The notes beneath the pieces are model-generated. The model was not told where the DNA came from and searched no databases. It saw nothing but the letters and a program-made list of their open reading frames with translations. Of a DNA stretch of 64,000 nucleotides, positions 31,100 to 40,863 are shown one piece after another. The position numbers and the translations under genes are program-made. The stretch is taken from NCBI RefSeq assembly GCF_015707995.1, contig NZ_JAAGRY010000003.1, positions 35,072 to 99,071 of the forward strand, in the 5' to 3' direction. The DNA is from Microbacterium paulum. GTDB taxonomy: Bacteria > Actinomycetota > Actinomycetes > Actinomycetales > Microbacteriaceae. Position 1 is the stretch's first letter, and the number at the start of each line of letters is the position of its first letter.

Positions 31100-32152
31100 A
31101 TGTCGCGCGTCATCACTCTGGCCGTCATCCCCGGCGACGGCATCGGCCCCGAGGTCGTCGCCGAAGCCGAGAAGGTCCTCGACGCCGCGACCCGGGGCTC
31201 CGACGTCGAGATCGAGAAGGTGCGCTTCTCGCTCGGCGCCGCGCGCTACCTCGAGACCGGCGACACCCTCACGGACGACGATCTCGCCGCCATTGCGGCG
31301 ACCGACGCGATCCTGCTCGGCGCCGTGGGCGGCGTTCCCGGTGACCCGCGGTTGAAAGACGCGAACATCGAGCGCGGCCTGCTGCTGAAGCTGCGCTTCG
31401 CGCTGGACCACTACGTCAACCTCCGCCCGTCGAAGCTCTACCCGGGCGCCGCGGGCCCCCTCGCCGACCCCGGTGAGATCGACTTCGTGGTCGTGCGCGA
31501 AGGCACCGAGGGCCCCTACGTCGGCAACGGCGGGTCGATCCGCACCGGCACCCCGCACGAGGTCGCCAACGAGACGTCGGTCAACACGGCCTACGGCATC
31601 GAGCGGGTGGTGCGCTATGCGTTCGACCTCGCCGAACGCCGTCGCGGCAAGCTGACCCTCGTGCACAAGACGAACGTGCTCGTGCACGCCGGCGGCATGT
31701 GGAAACGGATCGTGGATGCCGTGGCGCTCGAACACCCGAACGTGGTCGTAGACTATGCGCACGTCGATGCGGCCACCATCTATCTGGTCACGAACCCGGG
31801 CCGATTCGACGTGATCGTCACCGACAACCTCTTCGGCGACATTCTCACCGACCTGGCCGGCGCCGTCACCGGAGGCATCGGCCTCGCCGCATCGGGGAAC
31901 ATCAACCCCGACGGCGCGTTCCCCTCGATGTTCGAGCCCGTGCACGGCTCGGCGCCCGACATCGCGGGCCAGCAGCTGGCCGACCCCACGGCTGCGATCC
32001 TCTCGGTCGCCCTCCTGCTCGATCACCTCGGGCTGCGGGCCGAGGCCGAGCGCGTGACCCGTGCCGTCGAGAACGACATCGCGACCCGGGGCACCGCCCC
32101 CCGCACGACCGCCGAGGTCGGCGACGCCATCGCCCGAGCCCTCGAGGCGTAG
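31100..32152 (+). CDS. leuB: 3-isopropylmalate dehydrogenase
   Basis: The 350-residue enzyme oxidises and decarboxylates 3-isopropylmalate in leucine synthesis. Motifs include [10 protein letters not shown] near the N-terminus, [20 protein letters not shown] with substrate-binding Arg residues, [12 protein letters not shown], the metal-site [13 protein letters not shown] and [10 protein letters not shown]. The Leu-rich LLLKLR stretch fits isopropylmalate rather than isocitrate. GAGCCCC precedes ATG 31100. ilvE follows after 52 bases, so leucine synthesis and its final transamination are adjacent. Confidence 0.93.
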   Translation: MSRVITLAVIPGDGIGPEVVAEAEKVLDAATRGSDVEIEKVRFSLGAARYLETGDTLTDDDLAAIAATDAILLGAVGGVPGDPRLKDANIERGLLLKLRFALDHYVNLRPSKLYPGAAGPLADPGEIDFVVVREGTEGPYVGNGGSIRTGTPHEVANETSVNTAYGIERVVRYAFDLAERRRGKLTLVHKTNVLVHAGGMWKRIVDAVALEHPNVVVDYAHVDAATIYLVTNPGRFDVIVTDNLFGDILTDLAGAVTGGIGLAASGNINPDGAFPSMFEPVHGSAPDIAGQQLADPTAAILSVALLLDHLGLRAEAERVTRAVENDIATRGTAPRTTAEVGDAIARALEA

Positions 32153-32204
32153 CCTCGACACAGGCATCCGACACCCGAGAACTCACCGAACACCAGGGAA
32201 CACC

Positions 32205-33308
32205 ATGAGCCTCACCTCCGCACCCGAATCCGGACTCGCCCCGCTCGAGTTCGCCGTCTCGAGAAACCTCCACACCAAGAGCGACGCCGAGCGCGCGGAA
32301 CTCCTCGTCGACCCGCAGTTCGGCACGACGTTCACCGACCACATGATCGACGTCTGCTGGTCGGTGGGCGGCGGCTGGCACCGTCCCCGCGTGCAGCCCT
32401 ACGGCCCGCTCGCCCTCGACCCGGCCGCCGCGGTGCTGCACTACGGCCAGGAGATCTTCGAGGGCATCAAGGCCTACCGGCACGCCGACGGCTCGATCTG
32501 GACCTTCCGCCCCGACGCGAACGGCCGGCGCCTCCAGCGCAGCGCCCGGCGCCTGGCCCTGCCCGAGCTGCCGGTGGAGTACTTCATCCAGTCGCTGCGC
32601 GAACTGATCGCCGTCGACGGTGCGTGGGTGCCGAGCGGCGCCGACCAGAGCCTGTACTTCCGCCCGTTCATGTTCGCCAAAGAGGCGTTCCTGGGCGTGC
32701 GTCCCGCCAACAAGGTCGGCTACTACGTCATCGCCTCGCCGGTCGGCGCGTACTTCAAGGGCGGCGCGAAGCCCGTCTCGATCTGGCTCAGCGAGCAGTA
32801 CGCGCGCGCCGGCAAGGGCGGCACGGGAGCGGCCAAGACGGGCGGAAACTACGCCGCGAGCCTGCTGCCGCAGGCCGAGGCGTACGAGCAGGGCTGCGAC
32901 CAGGTCGTGTTCCTCGATCAGGACCGTAACGTCGAAGAACTCGGCGGCATGAACATCGTCTTCGTCTACAAAGACGGCACGCTCGTCACGCCGCAGTCGC
33001 CGTCGATCCTCGAGGGCATCACGCGCGACTCGATCCTGCAGCTCGCCGTCGACCGCGGGCACAAGGTCGAAGGCCGGTCGGTCTCGATCGACGAGTGGCG
33101 CGAGGGCGTGGCATCCGGCGACATCGTCGAGGTGTTCGCGTGCGGCACCGCCGCGGTCGTCGCACCGATCGGCGTGCTCAAGGGCACCGACTTCATCGAC
33201 GAGCAGCCCCTCGGCGAACTCGCGCTGTCGCTGCGCGAAGAGCTCACCGACATCCAGTACGGCCGCCGCGAAGACACGCACGGCTGGCTCGTGCGCCTGG
33301 ACGGCTGA
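32205..33308 (+). CDS. ilvE: Branched-chain amino acid aminotransferase, type II
   Basis: The 367-residue fold-type IV PLP enzyme transfers amino groups to the three branched-chain keto acids. It has [20 protein letters not shown], the PLP lysine in [22 protein letters not shown] stretch [12 protein letters not shown] and [12 protein letters not shown]. It is the long, actinobacterial and eukaryotic-like form. ATG 32205 follows CAGGGAACACC. One base separates it from the next gene, a fumarylacetoacetase-type protein. Confidence 0.93.
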   Translation: MSLTSAPESGLAPLEFAVSRNLHTKSDAERAELLVDPQFGTTFTDHMIDVCWSVGGGWHRPRVQPYGPLALDPAAAVLHYGQEIFEGIKAYRHADGSIWTFRPDANGRRLQRSARRLALPELPVEYFIQSLRELIAVDGAWVPSGADQSLYFRPFMFAKEAFLGVRPANKVGYYVIASPVGAYFKGGAKPVSIWLSEQYARAGKGGTGAAKTGGNYAASLLPQAEAYEQGCDQVVFLDQDRNVEELGGMNIVFVYKDGTLVTPQSPSILEGITRDSILQLAVDRGHKVEGRSVSIDEWREGVASGDIVEVFACGTAAVVAPIGVLKGTDFIDEQPLGELALSLREELTDIQYGRREDTHGWLVRLDG

Positions 33309-33309
33309 C

Positions 33310-34080
33310 ATGCGGATCGCGCGGTTCAGCCACGACGACGCCATCCGGTTCGGCATCGTCGACGGCACCGACCTCGTCGTGCTCGCCGGCGACCCGCTGT
33401 TCGCCGGGTTCGAGACGACGGGGGAGCGGGTGCCGCTCGGCGAAGTGGCCCTGCTCGCCCCCGTCATTCCGCGCTCGAAGGTGATCGGCATCGCGCGCAA
33501 CTACCGCGACCACGCCGCCGAGCTCGGCAACGAGGTGCCCGCCGAGCCGATGATGTTCCTGAAGCCGAACACGTCGGTGATCGGCCCAGGCGACGCGATC
33601 GTGCGCCCGACCCAATCGGAGCGCACCGACTACGAGGGCGAGCTCGCCGCCGTGATCGGTCGCGTCGCGAAGAATGTGTCGGTCGAGGATGCCTTGGACT
33701 ACGTCTTCGGCTACACGATCGGCAACGACGTGACCGCGCGCGACCTGCAGAAGACCGACGGGCAGTGGGCGCGTGCGAAGGGCTTCGACACGTTCTGCCC
33801 CCTCGGTCCCGCCATCGAGACCGAGTTCACACCGTCCGGCGACGTGCGGATCGTCACGCGCGTGAACGGCGAGGTGCGCCAAGACGGCACCCTCGGTGAG
33901 ATGGTGCACTCGGTCGCCGAGTTCATCTCGTACGCCTCGCACGCGTTCACGCTGCTGCCGGGAGACGTCATCCTCGCCGGCACGCCGGCCGGCGTCGGGC
34001 CGTTCGTCGCGGGAGACATCGTCGAGGTGGAGATCACGGGGCTCGGGGTCCTCCGTAACCCGGTCCGCGACGCCGGATGA
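33310..34080 (+). CDS. Fumarylacetoacetate hydrolase family protein
   Basis: The 256-residue protein has the FAH fold with [33 protein letters not shown], and metal ligands in [11 protein letters not shown] and NDVTARDLQ. The C-terminus has [18 protein letters not shown]. Family members hydrolyse or decarboxylate beta-keto or enol acids such as oxaloacetate, acylpyruvate or homoprotocatechuate intermediates; the substrate cannot be decided. It follows ilvE after one base and overlaps the next MFS gene by ATGA. Confidence 0.88.
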   Translation: MRIARFSHDDAIRFGIVDGTDLVVLAGDPLFAGFETTGERVPLGEVALLAPVIPRSKVIGIARNYRDHAAELGNEVPAEPMMFLKPNTSVIGPGDAIVRPTQSERTDYEGELAAVIGRVAKNVSVEDALDYVFGYTIGNDVTARDLQKTDGQWARAKGFDTFCPLGPAIETEFTPSGDVRIVTRVNGEVRQDGTLGEMVHSVAEFISYASHAFTLLPGDVILAGTPAGVGPFVAGDIVEVEITGLGVLRNPVRDAG

Positions 34081-35318
34081 TGCCCGCGGCCTCGCCGGTC
34101 ACCGGCGAAGCCGCCGAGATCGCCCGCGTCCAGCGGCGCACGGTGCGCGTGCTGGCCGCCGGTCAGGTGCTCGGCGGCATCGCGTTCGGTGCGACGGTGT
34201 CTCTCGGCGCGCTGCTGGCGGCGGACCTGTCGGGTCAGGAGGCGCTGTCGGGCCTCGCCACGGCCTCCGTCACGCTCGGCGCGTCACTGTGCGCGATCCC
34301 GCTCGCCCGTCTCGCCGCCCGGCGCGGCCGGCGCGTCGCGCTCACGCTCGGCAACCTGTTCGCCCTCGTCGGCATCGCGGTGGTCATCACGGCCGCGTCG
34401 CTGCGGCTGTTCCCCCTGCTGATCGTCGGGGTCCTCCTGATCGGTGCGGGCAACGCCGGCAATCTGCAGTCGCGGTTCGCCGCGACCGACCTCGCCGACA
34501 CCGGTCGTCGCGGGCGCGACCTCGGCACGGTGGTCTGGGCGACGACGGTCGGCGCCGTCGCCGGGCCGCTCCTGCTCACCCCCGGTGAGGCCGTCGGAGA
34601 GCTCCTCGGCATGCCGCCGCTGACCGGTTCGTACGCATTCTCGATCGTCGCGCAGATCGCCGCGTTCGTGCTGTACCTCACTGCGCTCCGGCCCGATCCG
34701 CTCCTCACGGCGCAGCGGCTCGCGCAGAGCGGTGAGGCACGCCGCGAGCACATCGTCGAGACCGACCGGCCCGTCGCGGCGCGCTACGCGATCTTCGCCG
34801 TCGCAGGGTCGCACGTGGTCATGGCCTCCGTCATGGCGATGACGCCGATCCACCTCGCGCACCTCGCGCCCGATCACGTGACGCTCGTGGTCGGCACGAC
34901 GATCGCGCTGCACGTCTTCGGGATGTACGGGCTCTCGCCGGTCTTCGGCGTGCTCGCCGACCGCGTCGGACGGATCGCGACGATCATGCTCGGCCAGGCG
35001 CTGCTCGCCGCGTCGCTCGTGCTCGCGGCCGTCGCACCGGACGAGCAGGTCGCGGTCGTCGTCGCGCTGTTCCTGCTCGGGGCGGGATGGAGCGCCGCGA
35101 CCGTCGCGGGCGCGGCATTGCTCACCGAGAGCACGATCACGGCGCTCCGCCCGCGGCGCCAGGGCATCAGCGACACCGTCATGACCTTCAGCGCGGCGGT
35201 CGGAGCGGTGCTGGCTGGGCTCGTGCTCGCGTGGATCGGCTACGGCGGGCTCGCGCTCGTCGCTCTCGTCATCGTCGTCGCGGTGACGGCGCTCGCCCCG
35301 TACGCCCGGCGCGGTTGA
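34077..35318 (+). CDS. MFS transporter
   Basis: The 413-residue protein has about 12 hydrophobic segments. Motif A-like sequence is seen as [18 protein letters not shown] and [15 protein letters not shown]. It belongs to the exporters without a recognised substrate. Its ATG overlaps the FAH stop, so it is the last gene of a possible leuB-ilvE-FAH-MFS transcript. It converges on the truncated deaminase gene, with 41 bases between. Confidence 0.83.
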   Translation: MMPAASPVTGEAAEIARVQRRTVRVLAAGQVLGGIAFGATVSLGALLAADLSGQEALSGLATASVTLGASLCAIPLARLAARRGRRVALTLGNLFALVGIAVVITAASLRLFPLLIVGVLLIGAGNAGNLQSRFAATDLADTGRRGRDLGTVVWATTVGAVAGPLLLTPGEAVGELLGMPPLTGSYAFSIVAQIAAFVLYLTALRPDPLLTAQRLAQSGEARREHIVETDRPVAARYAIFAVAGSHVVMASVMAMTPIHLAHLAPDHVTLVVGTTIALHVFGMYGLSPVFGVLADRVGRIATIMLGQALLAASLVLAAVAPDEQVAVVVALFLLGAGWSAATVAGAALLTESTITALRPRRQGISDTVMTFSAAVGAVLAGLVLAWIGYGGLALVALVIVVAVTALAPYARRG

Positions 35319-35359
35319 CCCTGCCGGCACCGGGCGGGCCCGGGGTCAGCACTGCGCGC

Positions 35360-36118
35360 TCAAAACCGGGTCTCGATGAGCCCGACGATCAGCGGGTCGG
35401 CGTCGTCGAGATCCGCGACCACGGGGAGGAGCCGCCCCTTGTCGAACATCGTGCACGGGTGCGACCGACCGAGCAGCACCCGGTCACCGAGGGCGACGGG
35501 GACGGCCGGGTCGGTGCGCAGGAAGGCGTGCTGGTCGTTGACCGCGTCGATCCGCGCGTCGGTGGTCGACGTGCCGAGCGGATGCCTCGTGCCGTCGGCG
35601 TCGAGGCGGGCGAGCGGCACCGGCTGGTCGAGGTCGTACGGCACGTCGCGCTTACCGGCGTCGAGCGGGGCGAGGCCCGGCTCAGGCGTCGAGACCACTC
35701 GTGCGATCGCGCGGGCCGCGGGCCGGAGGCCCGCGCCGTCGAAGGGCGACTCCGACCGGTAGTAACCCTCGTCGTGGATGAGCGACGCGCCGGAGCGGAT
35801 CACGAAGCGGCCGGGGAGGCGCGCCGCCGCCTCGGCCAGCACGTCGGCGACGACATCGGGGAAGGCGCTGCCGCCGGCGGTGACGATCGCTGCGGCCGGA
35901 TCGTCGTACCGGGGAAGCAGCGTCTCGTGCAGGGCGACGAGATCGGCGACGAACGCCCCCGCATCGTGCAGCGCGTCGCCCGACCGGCCGTGCGCGACCG
36001 CTCCCTCGTACCCGGCGACGCCGGCGAACGCCGTGGCATCCACGCCCGCCGCCCAGGCGGGGAGCGCCTTGTCGTCGGCGCGGAGCATGCGGTCTGCGGG
36101 CACCTGCCGCCAGGTCAT
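35360..36118 (-). pseudogene. D-amino-acid deaminase (D-serine dehydratase-like), N-terminal half missing
   Basis: The 252-residue frame matches only the second part of bacterial amino acid deaminases of fold-type III: AGVAGYEGAVAHGRS, VTAGGSAFPDV, the stretch RSGASLIHDEGYY, EPGLAPLDAGKRDVPYD, NDQHAFLR and the zinc-binding LGRSHPCTMFDKGRLLPVV. Full-length relatives are about 400 residues; the first 170-180, with the PLP lysine in the alanine-racemase barrel, are absent. The start at 36116-36118 is 2 bases after the ridA stop, so the loss is an internal deletion rather than a window effect. Activity is not expected unless the missing half is elsewhere. Confidence 0.75.
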
Positions 36119-36120
36119 GC

Positions 36121-36528
36121 TCAGCCCTGGGCGTGGGAGCCCGGAGCGGCGGGGAGCTGCGCGACGACGTCGATCTCGACGAGGATGTCGGCGAGGCGCG
36201 AGCCGACCGTGGTCCGCACCGGGTAGGGCGCGGTGAAGAACTCGGCGTAGGCGCGGTTGTACTCGGCGAAGTCGCGGTCGAGGTGTTCGAGGTGGGCGGT
36301 CACCTTGACGACGTCGTCCATCGTCGCGCCGCTCGTGGCGAGCACCTTCTGGATGTTGCGGAGCACCTGCTGCGTCTGCTCGTAGACGCCGCCCGCGACG
36401 ACCTCGCCGGTGGCCGGGTCTTGCGGACCGAAGCCCGCCGTGAACAGGAAACCGCCCGCCACGACGCCGTGACTGTAGGGACCGGCGGGAACGGGGGCGT
36501 TCGGGATGGTGACGGCGGTGCGGGTCAT
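36121..36528 (-). CDS. RidA-family reactive imine deaminase
   Basis: The 135-residue protein has the YjgF/RidA pattern: IPNAPVPAGPYSHGVVAGGFLFTAG, EQTQQVLRNIQKVLATSGATMDDVVKVTAHLEHL and a C-terminal EIDVVAQLP. The Arg that binds the carboxylate is in YPVRTTVGS. RidA hydrolyses 2-aminoacrylate and other imines released by PLP deaminases, so its place next to a D-amino-acid deaminase is functional logic, but that partner is truncated here. GAAGGAGA precedes ATG at 36528. Confidence 0.9.
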   Translation of the reverse strand: MTRTAVTIPNAPVPAGPYSHGVVAGGFLFTAGFGPQDPATGEVVAGGVYEQTQQVLRNIQKVLATSGATMDDVVKVTAHLEHLDRDFAEYNRAYAEFFTAPYPVRTTVGSRLADILVEIDVVAQLPAAPGSHAQG

Positions 36529-36568
36529 GGGGGTCTCCTTCGTGAGGGTCGGGGTGGGAGGGGAACGA

Positions 36569-38100
36569 TCAGGGGCGTGCGGAACCGGTGCGGCGCGCCG
36601 CGGAGCCCGGAGTCGCGCCGGTGAGTTCGCCGCCGGCGAGCACGGGCACGCCCGCGACCACGACGTCGTCGATGCCGATGGCGAGCGCGGTGGGCTGCGC
36701 ATAGGTGGCGCGGTAGGCGACCGTGTCGGGGTCGTGCAGGCCGTAGCGCTCGGCGGGCAGTCCGGCGAGGCGGCGGACCGCCTGGGCCCAGCCGAACGCC
36801 CCGACCTCGCGCGTGTACGTGCCGAGCAGGCGCGCGAAAGTGCCCCAGCCACGCGGGTGCGGGGCGTCGCCGATGTAGATGCCGTCGGATCCGCCCGTGT
36901 AGGCGGAGTGCGAGAAGAGGCGCGCGAGGTTCGAGGTGAGCCGTTCGTCACGAACCGCCATCACCGCGCTCACCTCGAGGGCGTTCTCGGTCAGCAGATC
37001 GAGTGCCGCGTCGACCACGTCGACACCGCGCCGCGCCGCTTCGGCTCGAAGCGAGAGCCCTGCCGCGTGCGGGGCTCTGGGCGCGTGGGCGATCACGACC
37101 ATGTCGGGCCACCCCGGCCCGAGGCTCGGCTTGTCGGCGATCAGCGGGAACCAGTCGGCACGTAGGCGTGCTCGCTCCGCCGGATCGCCGAGCAGCGCGA
37201 CCGCCTCGGCGACGCTCCGGGCGCTGTACTCGGGCGGCAGCAGCGCCATCGCGACGAGCGTGCAGCCGCGCGTGTACGGGTACATGTCGAAACTCACGTC
37301 GACGCCGCGGGCCGCGAGGTCGTCGATGAGACGGATGCCGTCAGCGGCATCCACGTGATAGTGCGAGATGTGCGCGCGCACGCCGCTCATCCGGACGATC
37401 TCCGCCACCTCGGCGAGGCCCGCCGCCGCGGCGGTCTCGTACCCGCCGCGCATGTGGGTGACGTAGAGACCGCTTGCCGCGGTGACGGGTGTGCACAGCG
37501 CGGCGAGCTCACGCGCCTCGGCGAAGATACCCGGCACGTAGTCGAGCCCCGTCGACAGCCCGAGCGCCCCGTCGGCGAGGCCGGTTTCGACCAGCCGCGT
37601 CATGTCGGCCAGCTGGCAGACGGTCGGCGGCGAGGCATCCATGCCCATCACGGCATGTCTCACGGTTCCTGCCGGAACGAGATAGCCGGCACCGAGCGGG
37701 GTGGTTCCGTCGTAGGTGGCGAGCAGGTCGGCGACCGACCCGCCTGTGAAGGTCGGGTGGGGTCCGTTGATCGCGGCGAAGTAGCGCGAGGCCCAGGCGC
37801 CGTCGCCGGGGGCGTACGAGACGCCGTCCTGCCCGCCGATGACGGTCGTCACCCCCTGCCGCAGCAGCGCCCGCTGCGCGTCGGGTCGGAACACCGCCCC
37901 GTCGGCGTGCGCGTGCGCGTCGATGAAGCCCGGAACGACAGCCGGTCGTCGGCGTCGAGCACCCGATCGCCCGCCGCGCTGTCGAGGGCGTCGCCGATCT
38001 CGGCGATCACCCCGTCGACGATCAGCACGTCGGCCCGGTGGGGCTCGGCGCCCGCACCGTCGACGACGCCGCCGCGGACGAGCAGTCGATCTGCGCTCAC
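36569..38100 (-). pseudogene. N-acyl-D-amino-acid deacylase, frameshifted and internally shortened
   Basis: The gene starts GTG at 38098-38100 (VSADRLLVRGGVVDGAGAEP) and reads in frame to VLDADDRL, then loses frame near 37940. A different frame continues with GFIDAHAHAD (metal HxH) then FRPDAQRALLRQGVTTVIGGQDGVSYAPG and on to the stop at 36569. One missing base explains the break. A second oddity lies near 36736: LPAERYGL is joined directly to HDPDTVAYRATY, so the usual stretch of about 16 residues ending ADLVV before DPxTV is absent. The family removes acyl groups from D-amino acids. The damage fits the truncated deaminase downstream. Confidence 0.78.
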
Positions 38101-38134
38101 GGGGGTCCTGTCCTTCGGGGGTCCTTCGATTCTA

Positions 38135-38176
38135 TCGATCGCCGCATGCCGGCCTGTCGATCGCCCCATGCCGGCC
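38135..38176. repeat. Tandem 22-base direct repeat upstream of the PatB-like gene
   Basis: TCGATCGCCGCATGCCGGCC (38135-38154) recurs at 38157-38176 with one change (CCC for CGC). The period is 22 bases, about two helix turns. It lies in the divergent gap between the deacylase and the PatB-like gene, 37-49 bases before the latter's -10 element, a position suited to a regulator. GTCCTTCG is also repeated just before it. Confidence 0.6.
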
Positions 38177-38224
38177 GCGCGTGGCAGAGAGGGCTCTGGG
38201 GGCGCGTGTCGATAGGCTCGACGC

Positions 38225-39412
38225 GTGAGCCACACCCCGCTGGAAGCCCTGCCTCTGGAGATCTTGCGCCGCCGGTCGAGCACCAAGTGGCGTACCTACC
38301 CCGACGACGTGCTGCCGATGTTCGTGGCCGAGACCGACTTTCCGCTCGCGCCGGCGATCACCGCCGTGCTCGCCGAGGCGGTGGCCATCGGCGACACCGG
38401 CTACACGCCGCCCGACCCCGGCATCGGCCGCGCGTTCGCGGGCTTCGCCGAGCGCCGGTTCGGCTGGAGCGTCGACCCCGCGCGCATCCGCTGGACGGCC
38501 GACGTCATGATGGGCGTCGTCGAACTGCTTCGCGCGACGACGAGCCCCGGCGACCGCGTGGTCTCGACCCCTCCGGTGTACCCGCCGTTCGCGATCTGCA
38601 TCGAAGAAGCCGGATGCCTCGTCGAGCCGGTTCCGCTGCGTGAGCCCTCGGCCGATCACGACGGCTGGCGGCTCGATCTGCCCGGCATCGAGCGGGCGCT
38701 GGCGCAGGGAGCGCGCGCGGTGCTGCTGTGCAACCCGCACAACCCGACCGGCACGGTGCACTCCGCCGCCGATCTCGCCGAGCTCGCCGAGATCGCCGCG
38801 CGGCACGGGGCCGTCGTGATCAGCGACGAGATCCACGGTCCGCTCGTGCGCGACGGCGTCACCTACACCCCGTTCCTCGCCGCTTCTGCGACGGCGAGAG
38901 GGATCGGCTTCGCCGTCACGAGCGCCTCGAAGGCGTACAACCTGGCGGGCCTGAAGTGCGCGCTGATCGTGACCGCCGATGACCGCACGACCGCGGTTGT
39001 GCGGGGTTTGAGCCCCGAGGTCGAGTGGCGCACGGGTCTGTTCGGCGCGATGGCCGCCGTCGCCGCGTTCGACGCCGTCTCGGACGACTGGCTCGACGCC
39101 GAACGGGCCGCCCTCGCGCGCAACCGCACGCTGCTCACCGAGCTGCTGGCCGCGCATCTGCCGCTCGCGCGGTACCGCGAGCCCGACGCCGGCTACCTCG
39201 CGTGGATCGATGTCTCGGCCTACGGCTGGGGAGACGACCCGGCACCGTATCTGCGCCGCGCGGCGAAGGTGGCTCTCCACCACGGGCCGGAGTTCGGTCC
39301 GCAGGGCGCGGGCCACGTGCGGCTGAACTTCGGCTGCGGTCCCGACGTGCTCACCGAGGCGATCACCCGGATCGGGGCGGTGGCCGCGGCGGCGACGTCG
39401 CCCCAGCCGTGA
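38225..39412 (+). CDS. PatB/MalY-type aminotransferase or cystathionine beta-lyase
   Basis: The 395-residue fold-type I PLP protein starts MSHTPLEALPLEILRRRSST and then KWRTYPDDVLPMFVAETDF, the MalY/PatB hallmark. It has CNPHNPTGTVH, VISDEIHGPLV, and the PLP lysine in SASKAYNLAGLKCALIV. Such enzymes cleave C-S bonds of cystathionine or cysteine conjugates. The start GTG is supported by TAGGCT (38213-38218) ending 6 bases upstream. Its stop overlaps an MFS exporter start (GTGA), so a C-S lyase and an exporter are made together. Confidence 0.85.
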   Translation: MSHTPLEALPLEILRRRSSTKWRTYPDDVLPMFVAETDFPLAPAITAVLAEAVAIGDTGYTPPDPGIGRAFAGFAERRFGWSVDPARIRWTADVMMGVVELLRATTSPGDRVVSTPPVYPPFAICIEEAGCLVEPVPLREPSADHDGWRLDLPGIERALAQGARAVLLCNPHNPTGTVHSAADLAELAEIAARHGAVVISDEIHGPLVRDGVTYTPFLAASATARGIGFAVTSASKAYNLAGLKCALIVTADDRTTAVVRGLSPEVEWRTGLFGAMAAVAAFDAVSDDWLDAERAALARNRTLLTELLAAHLPLARYREPDAGYLAWIDVSAYGWGDDPAPYLRRAAKVALHHGPEFGPQGAGHVRLNFGCGPDVLTEAITRIGAVAAAATSPQP

Positions 39413-40827
39413 GCGAGACCGCACCGCGCGCGGACGATCACGACCCCGAACGGATGCCGGGCGCCGGGGACGACCGGGGCGGCATCTGGCATCCGCGCTA
39501 CTTCTGGGTGACCGTCGGCGCCGTCGCGATGATCTTCCTCGCCGCGACGCAGGCGCTCGCGGTGACGACCGTCATGCCGCTCGTGAGCGCCGATCTCGGC
39601 GGAGATGCGCTCTACGCCGTCGCGTTCTCGGGCACGCTCGCCACGAGCGTCATCGGCATGGTCGCGGTGGGTGCCTGGTGCGATCGGCGTGACCCGGTGC
39701 TGCCGCTCGCGACCTCTGTGGCGCTGTTCGTGGCGGGCCTCGTGATCGCGGGTCTCGCGCCGTCGATGGAGGTGCTCGTGCTCGGGCGGTTGCTGCAGGG
39801 GCTCGGCACCGGTGGGCAGACGGTGGCGCTCTACGTCGTCGTCGCGCGCGTGTATCCGGCGCACCTGCACGGCCGCGTGTTCGCCGCGTTCTCGGCGGCG
39901 TGGGTCATCCCCTCGATCGTGGGACCGTTCCTCGCCGGGTTCGTCGCGGAGCAGCTGCACTGGCGCTGGGTGTTCCTGGGGGTCGCCGTGCTGACGCTGG
40001 TGGCGTTCACCGTCGTGTACCTGAGCCTGCACGACCTGCCGTTGCGGGTCGAAGACCCGTCGCGCGCGCCCGTCGCACGCCGTCTGGCGCTTGCGACCGT
40101 CGTCGCCGCGGGCGCCCTCGCGCTCAGCCTCGCGGGTGAGGCGGGCCCGTGGACGGGGGTCGTCGTCGCGGTCGCCCTCGTCGCGATCGCCCTCGCGATC
40201 CGGCCGCTCCTGCCCGCCGGAACGCTGCGCGTGCGGCGCGGACTGCCGAGCGTCGTGCTCATGCGCGCGCTGATCGCAGGAGCCCTCTTCGGCGCCGAGA
40301 TCTACGTGCCGTACCTGCTCATCGACGACTACGGGTTCTCGGCGACCGCCGCGGGCCTCGGGCTCACTTCGGCGGCGCTGCTGTGGGCGGCGGGTGCCGA
40401 GGTGCAGGGCCGTTTCGGCGATCGTCTCGGCAACGCGCGCATCACCCTGTTCGGTGTCACGCTGCTGCTCGCGGCGACGCTCATCGCGGCGGCGACCGCC
40501 GCGTGGCACCTGCCGGCCTGGACGATCATCGCCGGGTGGTCGCTCGCGGGCGCCGGCATGGGCCTCATGTACCCGCGGCTGACCGTGCTGACCCTCGCGT
40601 ACTCGACGCCGCAGAACCAGGGCTTCAACTCGTCGGCGCTGTCGATCTCGGACTCGATCGGCGCGTCGGCCGCGATCGCCGTCATGGGGCTGACGTTCGT
40701 GGCGTTGCGTGCGACGGATGCCTCGTTCCCCGCCGTCTTCGCGATCGCCGCCGCCCTCGCCGTGCTCGCCGTCGTACCGGGCCTGCGGATGACCGTCAGC
40801 AGCCGAGGCGCACGCGCCGCGGCCTAG
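39409..40827 (+). CDS. MFS transporter downstream of the PatB-like gene
   Basis: The 472-residue protein has a charged N-terminal tail of about 30 residues, then 12-14 hydrophobic segments. The stretch VLGRLLQGLGTGGQTVALYVVVARV and WVIPSIVGPFLAGFVAEQLHWRW (motif C region) mark the DHA-type exporters. GTG 39409 overlaps the upstream stop; a longer frame inside the PatB gene is spurious. The substrate is unknown; a product of sulphur amino-acid cleavage is a guess from the operon partner. Confidence 0.82.
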   Translation: MSETAPRADDHDPERMPGAGDDRGGIWHPRYFWVTVGAVAMIFLAATQALAVTTVMPLVSADLGGDALYAVAFSGTLATSVIGMVAVGAWCDRRDPVLPLATSVALFVAGLVIAGLAPSMEVLVLGRLLQGLGTGGQTVALYVVVARVYPAHLHGRVFAAFSAAWVIPSIVGPFLAGFVAEQLHWRWVFLGVAVLTLVAFTVVYLSLHDLPLRVEDPSRAPVARRLALATVVAAGALALSLAGEAGPWTGVVVAVALVAIALAIRPLLPAGTLRVRRGLPSVVLMRALIAGALFGAEIYVPYLLIDDYGFSATAAGLGLTSAALLWAAGAEVQGRFGDRLGNARITLFGVTLLLAATLIAAATAAWHLPAWTIIAGWSLAGAGMGLMYPRLTVLTLAYSTPQNQGFNSSALSISDSIGASAAIAVMGLTFVALRATDASFPAVFAIAAALAVLAVVPGLRMTVSSRGARAAA

Positions 40828-40863
40828 CCGGCGCGCGTGCCGCGGACCGAGGACCGCTCCCGT

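Noticed and set aside
37750..37850. Changed GGQDGVSYAP in place of GNCG in the deacylase as a lost zinc ligand
   Set aside because: GQDGxSYAP is the normal form in the subgroup of these amidohydrolases associated with RidA, so it is not a lesion by itself.
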